This document shows, piece by piece, positions 17,420-26,327 of a stretch of DNA of 64,000 bases. This DNA is from Planifilum sp021793745 (lineage in GTDB: Bacteria > Bacillota > Bacilli > Thermoactinomycetales > DSM-44946), in contig CALKAM010000031.1 of NCBI GenBank assembly GCA_937983105.1, positions 62,001-126,000 of the forward strand. The letters run 5' to 3'. The stretch's first letter is position 1, and every line of letters starts with the position of its first letter. A program made the translations under genes and the position numbers. Under the pieces are notes generated by a model. The model saw only the letters and a list, made by a program, of their open reading frames with translations, searched no databases and was not told where the DNA came from.

Positions 17420-17455
17420 CACAAAAAAGAGCCAGATTGCTCTGCTCTTTTTGTG
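17420..17455 (-). terminator. Bidirectional-looking terminator after pnp
   Basis: CACAAAAAAGAGC and its complement flank an 11-base loop; the minus strand ends in GCTCTTTTTTGTG. It lies about 35 bases past the pnp stop. Confidence 0.82.
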
Positions 17456-17488
17456 CAAAGGAAGATGGTACGGGCTTGTGCCCGCCCC

Positions 17489-19597
17489 TTATTTCACCGA
17501 AGACCGTTCCTTCAAAACGGCCTTGCGCGACAAGTTGATCCGCCCCTGATCGTCGATTTCCGTCACCTTCACCATGATGGTATCCCCCACCTTGACCACG
17601 TCGGAAACCTTGTTGACGCGGGTGGCATCCAGCTGGGAAATGTGCACCAATCCTTCCTTGCCGGGCAGCACCTCGACAAAGGCACCGTATTTTTCCACTC
17701 GCTTCACGGTTCCCACATAGGTTTCACCCACGACCACCTCGCGCACGAGATCTTCGATGATCTTCTTCGCCGCCTCGTTTTGTTTGGGATCCGTTGAGGC
17801 AATGTAGATGCGGCCGTCCTGCTCGATATCAATCTTCACGCCGGTCTCATCGATGATCCGGTTGATCACGCGACCGCTGGGGCCGATCACATCGCGGATT
17901 TTTTCGGGATCGATGCGCAGGGTGAGAATCTTGGGCGCGTACGGCGACAGCTCCTTCCGCGGTCTGGGCAGTGTTTTCGCCATGTGATCCAGAATCACCA
18001 TCCGGGCTTCCTTGGCTTGCTGCAAGGCCTGACCCAGGATGCGCTTATCGATGCCCTCGATCTTGATGTCCATCTGCAGCGCGGTGACGCCCTTCCGGGT
18101 TCCCGCCACCTTAAAGTCCATATCGCCCAGATGGTCCTCCATCCCCTGAATGTCGGTCAATACCACCACCCGGTCCCCTTCCTTGACCAGGCCCATGGCG
18201 ATTCCGGCGACGGGAGCCTTGATGGGGACTCCGGCATCCATCAAAGCAAGGGTGGACGCGCAGATGCTGGCCTGGGATGTGGAACCGTTCGACTCCAACA
18301 CTTCCGAAACGAGGCGAATGGTATAGGGAAATTCGTCCTCGGAGGGGATGATCGGTTCCAGGGCGCGCTCCCCGAGGGCTCCGTGGCCGATCTCCCTCCG
18401 TCCCGGGGAACGGAGCGGCCGCGTTTCCCCCACACTGTACGGTGGGAAGTTGTAGTGATGCATAAACCGTTTGGACTCTTCCAGATCCAGTCCGTCCAGA
18501 ATCTGCACATCGCCGAGGGCTCCCAGCGTGCAAACACTTAACACCTGGGTCTGGCCGCGCTGGAATAGGCCCGAACCGTGGGTCCGCGGCAGCAGAGCGG
18601 TTTCGCTGTACAAGGGCCGGATCTCTTTGGGGCCCCGTCCGTCGGGGCGCTTGGCCTCCTCCAGGATCATCCGGCGGACTTCCTCTTTCAGGATCGTCTC
18701 CAAAACCTGTTCAATCTCCGCTTGCTGTTCCGGCTCCGGATATTCCTCCGCCAGCGTTTCCGTCACTTCGTCCCGGATCGCATCCAGCGCCTCCTGGCGC
18801 GCCTGTTTTTCCACCACCTGCGCGGCCTCGATGATCCTTTCCGTGGCGAGGTCGCGCACCCGGCGCTCCAGCTCCTCATCCACCTGAGCCAACTCGGGCT
18901 CCATTTTTTCCTTTCCGACGGCCTGTACAATCTGCTCCTGGAACTCCACCAGCTTTTTGATCGTTTTGTGGCCGAACAGGATCCCATCCAGGACCACCTT
19001 CTCGGGAACCTCGTCACAGCCCGCCTCCACCATGTTGATGGCATCCTTCGTCCCGGCCACCACCAGATGCATGTCGCTTTTCTCCATCTGCTCGACGGTG
19101 GGGTTGATGACAAACTTTCCGTCCACCCGCCCGACGACCACTCCCGCAATCGGGCCGTCGAAGGGAATGTCGGAAATGGAAAGGGCGGTGGAGGCGCCGA
19201 TCATGGCCGCAATCTCCGGGGAGCAGTCCTGATCGACGGAGAGAACCGTCGTGATCACCTGCACCTCATTGCGAAAGCCCTCCGGAAACAGCGGACGGAT
19301 CGGGCGATCGATCAACCGGCTGGCCAGAACCGCCTTTTCGCTGGGGCGGCCTTCCCGCTTGATGAAACCTCCGGGAATCTTCCCGACGGCGTACAACCGC
19401 TCCTCATAGTTGACCGTGAGCGGAAAAAAATCGGTATCCTTCGGCTCCTTCGACGCAACCGCCGTCGCGATGACGGCCGTGTCACCGTAGCGGACCAGCA
19501 CGGAGCCGTTCGCAAAGGTGGCGTGTTTACCGATCTCCATTTTCAGGGGTCGTCCTGCCAAATCAAAAGTAAATATTTTCGGTTCCATCGGTTCCAT
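17489..19597 (-). CDS. pnp: Polyribonucleotide nucleotidyltransferase (PNPase)
   Basis: Phosphorolytic 3'-5' exoribonuclease of the degradosome-like network. From the ATG at 19597 it is 702 residues (B. subtilis 705). Two RNase PH domains (GSVLVRYGDTAVIATAVAS; SGLFQRGQTQVLSVCTLG) flank an alpha-helical domain, followed by a KH domain (RDVIGPSGRVINRIIDETG) and a C-terminal S1 domain (GTVKRVEKYGAFVEVLPGKE). AGGAGG lies 13 bases upstream of 19597, rather far; an ATG at 19588 is also possible. It follows rpsO with a terminator-like hairpin between them. Confidence 0.96.
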   Translation of the reverse strand: MEPMEPKIFTFDLAGRPLKMEIGKHATFANGSVLVRYGDTAVIATAVASKEPKDTDFFPLTVNYEERLYAVGKIPGGFIKREGRPSEKAVLASRLIDRPIRPLFPEGFRNEVQVITTVLSVDQDCSPEIAAMIGASTALSISDIPFDGPIAGVVVGRVDGKFVINPTVEQMEKSDMHLVVAGTKDAINMVEAGCDEVPEKVVLDGILFGHKTIKKLVEFQEQIVQAVGKEKMEPELAQVDEELERRVRDLATERIIEAAQVVEKQARQEALDAIRDEVTETLAEEYPEPEQQAEIEQVLETILKEEVRRMILEEAKRPDGRGPKEIRPLYSETALLPRTHGSGLFQRGQTQVLSVCTLGALGDVQILDGLDLEESKRFMHHYNFPPYSVGETRPLRSPGRREIGHGALGERALEPIIPSEDEFPYTIRLVSEVLESNGSTSQASICASTLALMDAGVPIKAPVAGIAMGLVKEGDRVVVLTDIQGMEDHLGDMDFKVAGTRKGVTALQMDIKIEGIDKRILGQALQQAKEARMVILDHMAKTLPRPRKELSPYAPKILTLRIDPEKIRDVIGPSGRVINRIIDETGVKIDIEQDGRIYIASTDPKQNEAAKKIIEDLVREVVVGETYVGTVKRVEKYGAFVEVLPGKEGLVHISQLDATRVNKVSDVVKVGDTIMVKVTEIDDQGRINLSRKAVLKERSSVK

Positions 19598-19691
19598 CGT
19601 CGCATCGCTTCCTCCTCTCGGTGCACAAATGATAATTTCTTCATTCAAACAGTATTTCCTGCCCAATCCGTATGTAGAAGAAGGTTCGATC

Positions 19692-19718
19692 AAAAAAGCG
19701 GGGATATACCCCGCTTTT
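19692..19718 (-). terminator. Hairpin between rpsO and pnp
   Basis: 6-bp GCGGGG stem, five-base loop, flanked by A and T runs so that either strand ends in Ts (minus strand TTTTTT). In other bacteria the rpsO-pnp gap holds a terminator or RNase III site; partial readthrough to pnp is likely. Confidence 0.8.
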
Positions 19719-19721
19719 CCG

Positions 19722-19991
19722 TCACCTTCTCAGACCCAGCTTCTCAATCAATTTACGATAGCGCGTAATGTCCTTGTTCTTCAGGTAGTTGAGCAGGTTG
19801 CGCCTTTGACCGACCATCTTCAAAAGTCCCCGACGGGAGTGATGATCCTTCTTGTGCTCCCGCAAATGCTCGTTCAACTCGTTGATCCGTTCGGTCAAGA
19901 TGGCGACTTGAACTTCAGGGGATCCGGTATCGTTTTCGTGGACCTTAAATTCCTCAATGATCTGCCGTTTCCGCTCTTGGGACAACGCCAT
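19722..19991 (-). CDS. rpsO: 30S ribosomal protein S15
   Basis: Primary 16S rRNA-binding protein of the small-subunit platform, 89 residues. ATG at 19991 with AGGAGGTG eight bases upstream; begins MALSQERKRQIIEEFKVH and contains the conserved NDTGSPEVQVAILTERI and DHHSRRGLLKMVGQRR rRNA-contact stretches. Preceded by its own promoter and a structured leader, followed by pnp. Confidence 0.97.
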   Translation of the reverse strand: MALSQERKRQIIEEFKVHENDTGSPEVQVAILTERINELNEHLREHKKDHHSRRGLLKMVGQRRNLLNYLKNKDITRYRKLIEKLGLRR

Positions 19992-20009
19992 CTTCTTACA
20001 CCTCCTCAT

Positions 20010-20100
20010 GTTCTAAACCCCTTGACCCAGAAGATCGCCGAGGCCATCGATCACCCGCGTCAAGGTTTATATGGAAGCCGGTGGCTAAGCCCGCCACCTC
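20010..20100 (-). promoter_or_regulatory. Structured rpsO leader (possible S15 autoregulatory RNA)
   Basis: About 100 transcribed bases lie between the promoter and rpsO. They contain a GGTGGC/GCCACC hairpin and a GATCGATGGCCTCGGCGATC stem. S15 represses its own translation through leader RNA in Geobacillus and E. coli. Homology to those leaders is inferred, not shown. Confidence 0.4.
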
Positions 20101-20105
20101 GATCC

Positions 20106-20135
20106 ATTATAGCACAGTCCGAGCGCAGGAGCCAA
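20106..20135 (-). promoter_or_regulatory. Promoter of rpsO
   Basis: Minus-strand TTGGCT (20135-20130), 18-base spacer, perfect TATAAT (20111-20106) preceded by TGC (extended -10). Confidence 0.78.
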
Positions 20136-20188
20136 TCGGAGGCGCCGATCATCGTCAACTTTTTTCGACAAACTCCCTCGCATCCTCA

Positions 20189-21142
20189 TCACTTCCGAAA
20201 ACCGGCCTCTACCTCCGGCCATTCAGCCTCCGCCCGGCGAACATCCTCCCGGATTTGACGAATCAGATCGTCCACCGAACCGAAACGCCTCTCTTCCCGA
20301 AGAAAACGGTGAAATTGGACGCGCAAGGTCCGCCCGTACAGGTTTTCCTCGACCCCCAACAGGTGGACCTCCAGGGTGAGCTTGGGATCGGAATCCCGAA
20401 AAGTGGGGCGAAGACCGATGTTCATCACACCGGGAATCAAGCGCCCCTGGCGGGGAACGGAAACGAGATAAACTCCCCTTCTGGGGATCATGTAGGGTTG
20501 CGACAGACTCAGGTTGGCCGTGGGAAACCCGATGCTCCGACCCCGGGCATCACCGGCAACCACTTCTCCTTCAAGGGAATAGGGCCGGCCCAAAATCTTC
20601 GCCGCGGTAGCCACATCTCCGTCGGCGAGGGCCTCCCGCAGCCGGGTGCTGCTGACGGGAATCTCCCCTTCGAGAACCGGGGTAATCACCTCGACGCGGA
20701 AGCGGCCTTCCCCCAATCTTTCCAAATCCTCCGCCTTGCCCGAGGCCCCGCGTCCAAAACAAAAGTTGAATCCCACCACGACCCCCTTCACCTGCAGGGG
20801 GTTCAACACTTGCTCAACGAACTGTTCCTTGGTCAGTTCCGCAAATGTGCGGTCGAAGGCCATCACATAGGTCCGGTTCACACCCAACCGGGAAAATCGA
20901 GACAGCTTGTCCGGAAGCGGTGTGATATACCGGGAAATGTTCGATTTACCCAGCACTTCCCTCGGATGCGGGTGGAAGGTCATCACCGCCGAGGAAACCC
21001 CGAGCTGACCCGCAAGATCCTTGGCCCGGCGGATCACCGACTGATGTCCCCGATGAACGCCGTCGAAATAGCCGATCGCCAGCACCACAGGCGGATACGT
21101 CGCACCCGATTCCAGCGGATATGTCAGTTGCACCGTTTCCAT
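20189..21142 (-). CDS. ribF: Bifunctional riboflavin kinase/FAD synthetase
   Basis: Makes FMN from riboflavin and FAD from FMN. It is 317 residues from the ATG at 21142 (METVQLTYPLE), five bases after the truB stop. The N-terminal nucleotidyltransferase has AIGYFDGVHRGHQ and the downstream SSTRLREALADG; the C-terminal flavokinase domain shows GRSIGFPTANL and GVMNIGLRPTF. Called ribC in B. subtilis, where it lies in the same truB-ribC-rpsO order. Confidence 0.95.
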   Translation of the reverse strand: METVQLTYPLESGATYPPVVLAIGYFDGVHRGHQSVIRRAKDLAGQLGVSSAVMTFHPHPREVLGKSNISRYITPLPDKLSRFSRLGVNRTYVMAFDRTFAELTKEQFVEQVLNPLQVKGVVVGFNFCFGRGASGKAEDLERLGEGRFRVEVITPVLEGEIPVSSTRLREALADGDVATAAKILGRPYSLEGEVVAGDARGRSIGFPTANLSLSQPYMIPRRGVYLVSVPRQGRLIPGVMNIGLRPTFRDSDPKLTLEVHLLGVEENLYGRTLRVQFHRFLREERRFGSVDDLIRQIREDVRRAEAEWPEVEAGFRK

Positions 21143-21147
21143 CTGCT

Positions 21148-22059
21148 TCACCCATTTCGAAACACTTTTTCCGGCCGGGCGATGTCGGGAGCAGATAACC
21201 GATACAGGGCGCAAAACGCCCCCTCATCCGTATAAACCCGAAACAGGCGGCCAACCGCTTGGGTATCCAAAGGCTTTTCCAACCGAAGCGACATCCCGTT
21301 CCATACTCCCTGCTGGAGGGAAGCGGAAACGACCAGGCCGGGAAGGTGCCCCAGGGCCGCATCCGGCGAAATCAGGACTTGCTCCCAGTTTCCATGCCTG
21401 GCCACTTCGTCCAACTCCTCCAATGTCACCGCATCCTGCAGGAAAAAGGGTCCGCTCTGAACGCGCACCAGGCGAGACATGTGGGCGGGGTATCCCAGCG
21501 ATTCGCCGATATCGACACAGAGCGTGCGTACATAGGTTCCCTTGGAACAGAGAACCTCAAAATCGATCCGCACCCGGTCCCCTTCCCGTTCCATTCCGGT
21601 GCGGCGGAGCTCGTAAATCCGGACGCGCCGAGGCTTTCGCGGCACCTCTTTTCCTTCCCTCGCCCATTCATAAAGGCGGCGCCCTCCCACCCGCACCGCC
21701 GAAACCATCGGCGGAACCTGTTCGATCTCTCCCAGGAACCGTTGAAAGACCTCATCAACCCTCGATGAATCGAGTTCGGCCACCGGCATCTCCCGCAGGA
21801 TTTCACCCGTCTGATCCTGGGTGTCCGTCGAAACCCCCAGGAGCATCGATCCGGCATACCGCTTGGGCAGGTCTTGTATATATTCCGCAATGCGCGTCGC
21901 CTGACCCACGCATATCGGCAGCACACCCTCCACCGCCGGATCCAGCGTGCCGGTGTGCCCCACTCTGCGTTGACCGGTCAAGCGGCGCAGCTTGACCACC
22001 ACATCGTGGGAGGTGAGGCCGGCGGGTTTCCGGACCGGAATCACACCGAACAGGGTCAT
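21148..22059 (-). CDS. truB: tRNA pseudouridine(55) synthase
   Basis: Forms pseudouridine 55 in the T arm of tRNA. The 303 residues start MTLFGVIPVRKPAGLTSHDV and carry the catalytic aspartate at residue 40 in VGHTGTLDP, plus the KRYAGSMLLGVSTDTQD and SKGTYVRTLCVDIG motifs; a C-terminal PUA-like region follows. The start overlaps the nrnA stop by four bases. Confidence 0.96.
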   Translation of the reverse strand: MTLFGVIPVRKPAGLTSHDVVVKLRRLTGQRRVGHTGTLDPAVEGVLPICVGQATRIAEYIQDLPKRYAGSMLLGVSTDTQDQTGEILREMPVAELDSSRVDEVFQRFLGEIEQVPPMVSAVRVGGRRLYEWAREGKEVPRKPRRVRIYELRRTGMEREGDRVRIDFEVLCSKGTYVRTLCVDIGESLGYPAHMSRLVRVQSGPFFLQDAVTLEELDEVARHGNWEQVLISPDAALGHLPGLVVSASLQQGVWNGMSLRLEKPLDTQAVGRLFRVYTDEGAFCALYRLSAPDIARPEKVFRNG

Positions 22060-23048
22060 GGATCCATCCGCTCCAGCGCCTCCGAAACCCGCAAAAGGAC
22101 ACGGCGTTCCACTTCATCACGGGTCCCGGCAACGGTGCATCCCGCCGCCCGGGCATGGCCTCCGCCGCCGAAAAACCCGGCCACCTCACTGACATCCACC
22201 CGTCGACGGGACCGGAGGCTCACTTTGACCGCTCCGCTTTTCAATTGCCGGAACAGAATCCCCACTTCCACCCCGATCACGTTCCGCGCATAATTCACGA
22301 TTCCGTCCAAATCCCCTTCGCCGGCCCCGGACTCCGAAAAGTCCTGAAGGGTGAGCCACATCCAGGCAATCCGGCCGTCTTCCGAAAGCCGAAGGGTAGA
22401 CAGTCCCCGCCTCAGCAGGTTGAGCTGGCCGATCGTCAGGGTTTCCAGCACTTGCTCCGCAATCCAGGGGGCATCGACGCCGAACTCCAGCAAGCGTGCC
22501 GCCCGCTTCATCACCGACGGGGTGGTGTTGCTGTATCGAAATCCCCCCGTATCCGTCAACAGCCCGGTGTAGACGCAGGTGGCCAGCTCTTTCGTCCATT
22601 GGACCTCCATCGACTCGATCCAGTCGTATAAAATCTCCGCCGTCGCTGCCGCATCGGGGTTGATCAGGTGATGGGTTCCGAAGCGGTTGTTGGTTCGATG
22701 GTGGTCGATATTTAGCAGGAGGGCATCGGAGGTGATAAGGGAGCGACAGTCACCCATCCGCTCCACATCCGCCACATCGACGGCAATGACCCGATCGAAG
22801 GGCGAGGCATCGCGCAGCTCCTGCAGCTTCACGATCTCTTCCGCACCGGGCAGTTTCCCGTATTTGGCGGGTACGGGCGATGCGTTCACCATCACCGCCC
22901 GTTTCCCCAAAAGGTGAAGGAGATGTCCCACCGCCAGCGTGGAACCGATGGCATCACCATCCGGATCGACATGGGAAACCACCAAAAACCGATCCCCCTC
23001 CGACACAAACCGGGTCGCCTCCCGGAAGGAATCATTCATTCGACTCAC
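22056..23048 (-). CDS. nrnA: Bifunctional oligoribonuclease/PAP phosphatase (DHH family)
   Basis: Degrades nano-RNAs and dephosphorylates 3'-phosphoadenosine 5'-phosphate. 330 residues with DHH/DHHA1 layout: SHVDPDGDAIGS near residue 26, AVDVADVERMGD, the NIDHHRTN motif near residue 117, and the C-terminal FFGGGGHARAAGCTV loop. An alternative ATG at 23039 exists. Its start overlaps rbfA by 17 bases. In B. subtilis nrnA is elsewhere; the rbfA-nrnA-truB order seen here is common in other Firmicutes. Confidence 0.94.
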   Translation of the reverse strand: MSRMNDSFREATRFVSEGDRFLVVSHVDPDGDAIGSTLAVGHLLHLLGKRAVMVNASPVPAKYGKLPGAEEIVKLQELRDASPFDRVIAVDVADVERMGDCRSLITSDALLLNIDHHRTNNRFGTHHLINPDAAATAEILYDWIESMEVQWTKELATCVYTGLLTDTGGFRYSNTTPSVMKRAARLLEFGVDAPWIAEQVLETLTIGQLNLLRRGLSTLRLSEDGRIAWMWLTLQDFSESGAGEGDLDGIVNYARNVIGVEVGILFRQLKSGAVKVSLRSRRRVDVSEVAGFFGGGGHARAAGCTVAGTRDEVERRVLLRVSEALERMDP

Positions 23049-23388
23049 TTCGTTTCACTTCTTCCAGAAGTTTGGATATGTGCTGCCCATGCTCGATCGA
23101 CTCGTCAATTCTGAAGACAATCTCCGGGGTCCGTCGAATCCCCAGACGCCGACCCGCTTCCGTCCGGAGAAAGCCTTTCGCCTTTTCCAGCCCTTCCAGA
23201 GTCTGCTTTTTCTGCTCTTCATCCCCCATGACGCTGACGAACACCTTGGCGTGCTCCAAGTCCCGGCTCATCTCCACAGACGTCACCGTAACAAATCCGA
23301 TCCGGGGATCCTTCAATTCCTGCTGCAACAGTCGGCTGAGTTCCTTTTTCAACTGCTCGCCGACGCGAGCCGCACGGATTCGGGCCAC
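23032..23388 (-). CDS. rbfA: Ribosome-binding factor A
   Basis: Late 30S maturation factor with a KH-like fold, 118 residues. The GTG at 23388, six bases after GGAGGTG, gives VARIRAARVGEQLKKE; the frame to 23415 adds residues without family support. The conserved LKDPRIGFVTVTSVEMSRDL stretch and FRIDESIEHGQHISKLLEE close to the C-terminus are diagnostic. Part of the nusA-infB translation operon. Confidence 0.94.
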   Translation of the reverse strand: MARIRAARVGEQLKKELSRLLQQELKDPRIGFVTVTSVEMSRDLEHAKVFVSVMGDEEQKKQTLEGLEKAKGFLRTEAGRRLGIRRTPEIVFRIDESIEHGQHISKLLEEVKRSESNE

Positions 23389-23411
23389 CTGCGACACCTC
23401 CTCACAAAAGC

Positions 23412-23693
23412 TCAAGCATAGGTGATCACGGCGTCCAACACTTCCAAACCGTCGAGGTTCTCCAACAGGCGAAGCGCCTGTTGGAGCTCCTGCTCAACCA
23501 CGTGTTTGCCGCTGCCGACACCGACCATCGCCAGGGTGGTCAGCTGTCGGTCATTTTGATAATCGACCTCCGCCACCGACAAGTTGAATCGGTGACGGAT
23601 CCGGTCCAGGCCGCTCTTGATCACACGGCGCTTATCTTTCAAAGAAGCGGACCCGATTACCCGACAGCGGCATTCCTGAATTCCGACAATCAT
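23412..23693 (-). CDS. ylxP: YlxP-like protein (DUF503)
   Basis: 93-residue DUF503 protein of unknown function, conserved next to infB and rbfA. The ATG at 23693 overlaps the infB stop (ATGA). Sequence pattern MIVGIQECRCRVIGSASLKD then KRRVIKSGLDRIRHRFNLS and a C-terminal LEVLDAVITYA fit the family. The upstream part of the open frame (to 23780) lies inside infB and is not part of it. Confidence 0.85.
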   Translation of the reverse strand: MIVGIQECRCRVIGSASLKDKRRVIKSGLDRIRHRFNLSVAEVDYQNDRQLTTLAMVGVGSGKHVVEQELQQALRLLENLDGLEVLDAVITYA

Positions 23694-26011
23694 GTGGCGC
23701 GTTCCACTTCCTCCACCACGTATACTTCGATGATGTCCCCTTCTTTGATGTCGTTGAAGTTTTGCAGGGTCATTCCACATTCATAGCCCTGGGCCACTTC
23801 ACGAACATCGTCCTTAAACCGCCGCAGGGTATCCACTTCCCCTTCGTGGATCACCACGCCGTCGCGGATCAAGCGGGCCTTTCCGTCGCGAACCACTTTT
23901 CCGTTGGTCACATAACAGCCGGCGATGGTGCCCACCTTGGAGACCTTGAAGGTTTGGCGGACTTCCGCCGTTCCCACCACCTTCTCCTCGTACTCGGGAT
24001 CCAGCATTCCCTTCATCGCCGACTCGATTTCCTCGATCACATCGTAGATCACCCGGTGGAGGCGAAGATCCACCTTCTCCTGTTCCGCCATCGTCCGGGC
24101 ATTGGGCTCGGGTCGAACGTTGAAGCCGATGACAATGGCGTTGGAGGCGGAAGCGAGGATGATGTCCGATTCCGTAATCGCCCCCACTCCGGAGTGAATA
24201 ATATTCACCTTCACGCCTTCGACATCGATCTTCTCCAATCCGCCGCGCAAAGCCTCTGCCGATCCCTGAACATCCGCCTTGATGATGATGTTCAGCTCCT
24301 TGACATCGCCTTCCTGGATCTGCTTGTAGAGATCATCCAGCGTAATCCGCGTCTGTCCCTTCAACTCCTTCTGGCGCTGCCGCTCGGCGCGGACATCGGC
24401 GATCGAGCGGGCCTGCTTCTCATCCTGGAATACCATGAAGGGATCCCCCGCATTGGGGACATCGGACAACCCGAGGATCTCCACCGGCGTGGAAGGAGTT
24501 GCTTCCTTCACCCGGCGTCCCCGATCGTTGATCATCGCCCGGACTTTCCCGAAATAATTGCCGGCGACCAGCGCATCGCCCACCCGGAGGCTGCCGTTCT
24601 GCACCAAGATCGTCGCCACCGGACCGCGGTTCTTGTCCAGCTCGGCCTCGATCACCACACCGCGGGCACGCTTGTTCGGATTGGCCTTCAATTCCTGCAC
24701 CTCAGCCACCAGCAGGATCATCTCCAAAAGATCGTCGATCCCTTCGCCCTTCAGGGCCGACACCGGGACGAAGATCGTATCGCCCCCCCATTCCTCGGGA
24801 ACGAGGCCGTGCTCGGTCAGCTGCTGCTTCACCCGATCCGGGTTAGCTTCCGGCTTGTCGATTTTGTTCACCGCCACAATAATGGGAACATCCGCCGCTT
24901 TCGCATGGTTGATCGCCTCAATGGTTTGGGGCATCACTCCGTCATCGGCGGCCACCACCAGTACGGTGATGTCCGTCACCTGGGCGCCGCGGGCGCGCAT
25001 GGTGGTAAAGGCGGCGTGTCCGGGAGTATCCAAAAAGGTGATCTTCTTCCCGCCGGACTCCACCTGGTATGCACCGATATGTTGAGTAATCCCTCCCGCC
25101 TCCGAGGCGGCAACTTTGGACTGGCGAATCGTATCCAACAGCGTGGTTTTTCCGTGGTCCACGTGACCCATGATCGTCACCACGGGCGGCCGCTCCTTCA
25201 GATCCTCCGGAGCATCCGTCTCCTCGATCTCTTCGAAGAGGGCCTGGTCGACCTCTTCCTTATACTCCACCGTCACACCGAACTCTTCCGAGACCAGGGT
25301 AATCGTGTCCACGTCGATTTCCTGGTTGATGGTGGCCATCACTCCGAGACCCATCAGCTTTTTGATCACTTCAGAAGCTTCCTTCCGCAAGCGCTGGGCC
25401 AATTCTCCCACTGTGAGGGGTCCCGTGATTTCCAACTTCGACGGCAGGACGGGAGCTTGCTTCTCACGGACCTTCGATTTCTTATCCTGTTTCCGCTTGC
25501 GCCCCTTTTGCCCACGCACCGAAGCTGCAGACTTCCTGGTACGATCCTTTTCCTCCGAACCCTCCGGAACACGGTTCGGATCCGCGGGTTTGGACTTTCT
25601 TCGAGCCGAGCGGTTGGAATTGGCCGTTGGAGCAGTCGCAGCCTTTGCCGACGAATTGGATGCGGATGGTCCTTTTCCCCGCTGCTCGCGCTTTTGCCCC
25701 GCTTTCTCGCTCTCCTGTTTCCCCTGGGTCCTCGCCGAATGGTTGCGGCGCCGACCCCGATTGCTTTTCCCCTTGCGATTCGTCTCTTCGGTCTGTGCAG
25801 GCTTCCCTTCTTTGGATTCCTTCTCTTTTTTGGTTGCCTCCGCGCCCTTTTTAATATCCCGGAAGAACTGTTCCACCTTTTCGATCATCTCATCGTTCAT
25901 CACACTCATGTGGTTGTTGACTTCCATGTTCATCCGTTTGAGGATGGTGAGCACTTCCTTGCTGCTCATATTCATTTTTCTCGCATATTCGTAGACGCGC
26001 ATTTTCGTCAA
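23690..26011 (-). CDS. infB: Translation initiation factor IF-2
   Basis: GTPase that brings initiator tRNA to the 30S subunit. The TTG at 26011 (GGGGGTG six bases upstream) gives a 773-residue protein beginning MTKMRVYEYARKMN, equal to the Bacillus N-terminus. Residues 60-180 are a low-complexity Lys/Arg/Glu/Ser linker. The G domain has GHVDHGKTT (near residue 280), DTPGHAAF and NKID; domains II-IV follow, ending in VEEVERAT. It is co-transcribed with nusA, ylxR and ylxQ, and its start lies inside the ylxQ frame. Confidence 0.97.
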   Translation of the reverse strand: MTKMRVYEYARKMNMSSKEVLTILKRMNMEVNNHMSVMNDEMIEKVEQFFRDIKKGAEATKKEKESKEGKPAQTEETNRKGKSNRGRRRNHSARTQGKQESEKAGQKREQRGKGPSASNSSAKAATAPTANSNRSARRKSKPADPNRVPEGSEEKDRTRKSAASVRGQKGRKRKQDKKSKVREKQAPVLPSKLEITGPLTVGELAQRLRKEASEVIKKLMGLGVMATINQEIDVDTITLVSEEFGVTVEYKEEVDQALFEEIEETDAPEDLKERPPVVTIMGHVDHGKTTLLDTIRQSKVAASEAGGITQHIGAYQVESGGKKITFLDTPGHAAFTTMRARGAQVTDITVLVVAADDGVMPQTIEAINHAKAADVPIIVAVNKIDKPEANPDRVKQQLTEHGLVPEEWGGDTIFVPVSALKGEGIDDLLEMILLVAEVQELKANPNKRARGVVIEAELDKNRGPVATILVQNGSLRVGDALVAGNYFGKVRAMINDRGRRVKEATPSTPVEILGLSDVPNAGDPFMVFQDEKQARSIADVRAERQRQKELKGQTRITLDDLYKQIQEGDVKELNIIIKADVQGSAEALRGGLEKIDVEGVKVNIIHSGVGAITESDIILASASNAIVIGFNVRPEPNARTMAEQEKVDLRLHRVIYDVIEEIESAMKGMLDPEYEEKVVGTAEVRQTFKVSKVGTIAGCYVTNGKVVRDGKARLIRDGVVIHEGEVDTLRRFKDDVREVAQGYECGMTLQNFNDIKEGDIIEVYVVEEVERAT

Positions 26012-26327
26012 ACTCGTCACCCCCATCTGATACTCGGACCCATTTCCTCATCGTCCGGGCAAACCCCTGATCGGTGACGGCCACAACCACCCGCTCCGGC
26101 TTGCCGACCGCGTTGCCCAAGGCCTTTCGCGTACCGTAACGAATGACGGGAACGGAGTAGTAGGTACATTTGTCCCGCACCTTCTTCACGGCACCCGGGG
26201 ATGCGTCCTCCGCAAGCAACACCATCTTCGCCTCACCGGACCGGATCGCCCTCAGAACGGCATCGGTTCCCGTGACCACCTTTCTCGCCCGCATCGCCAA
26301 ACCCAATAATTGCAACAACTTATCCAT
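25890..26327 (-). CDS. ylxQ: L7Ae-family ribosomal protein YlxQ with C-terminal extension
   Basis: K-turn RNA-binding L7Ae/L30e fold protein. From the ATG at 26327 it has 145 residues against about 100 in B. subtilis YlxQ. The core is standard: MDKLLQLLGLAMRARKVVTG, MVLLAEDASPGAVKKV, VPVIRYGTRKALGNAVGK. The normal end near TDQGFARTMRKW is not followed by a stop, so the frame runs on for about 40 residues across the infB start, overlapping infB by 122 bases in another frame. The tail is polar and low in hydrophobics and looks like a shadow of infB. It overlaps ylxR by eight bases. Confidence 0.8.
   Translation of the reverse strand: MDKLLQLLGLAMRARKVVTGTDAVLRAIRSGEAKMVLLAEDASPGAVKKVRDKCTYYSVPVIRYGTRKALGNAVGKPERVVVAVTDQGFARTMRKWVRVSDGGDEFDENARLRICEKNEYEQQGSAHHPQTDEHGSQQPHECDER

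Noticed and set aside
23762..26077. A 771-codon plus-strand open frame
   Set aside because: It is antisense to infB and shows composition typical of a high-GC shadow frame; infB on the minus strand has complete GTPase motifs.
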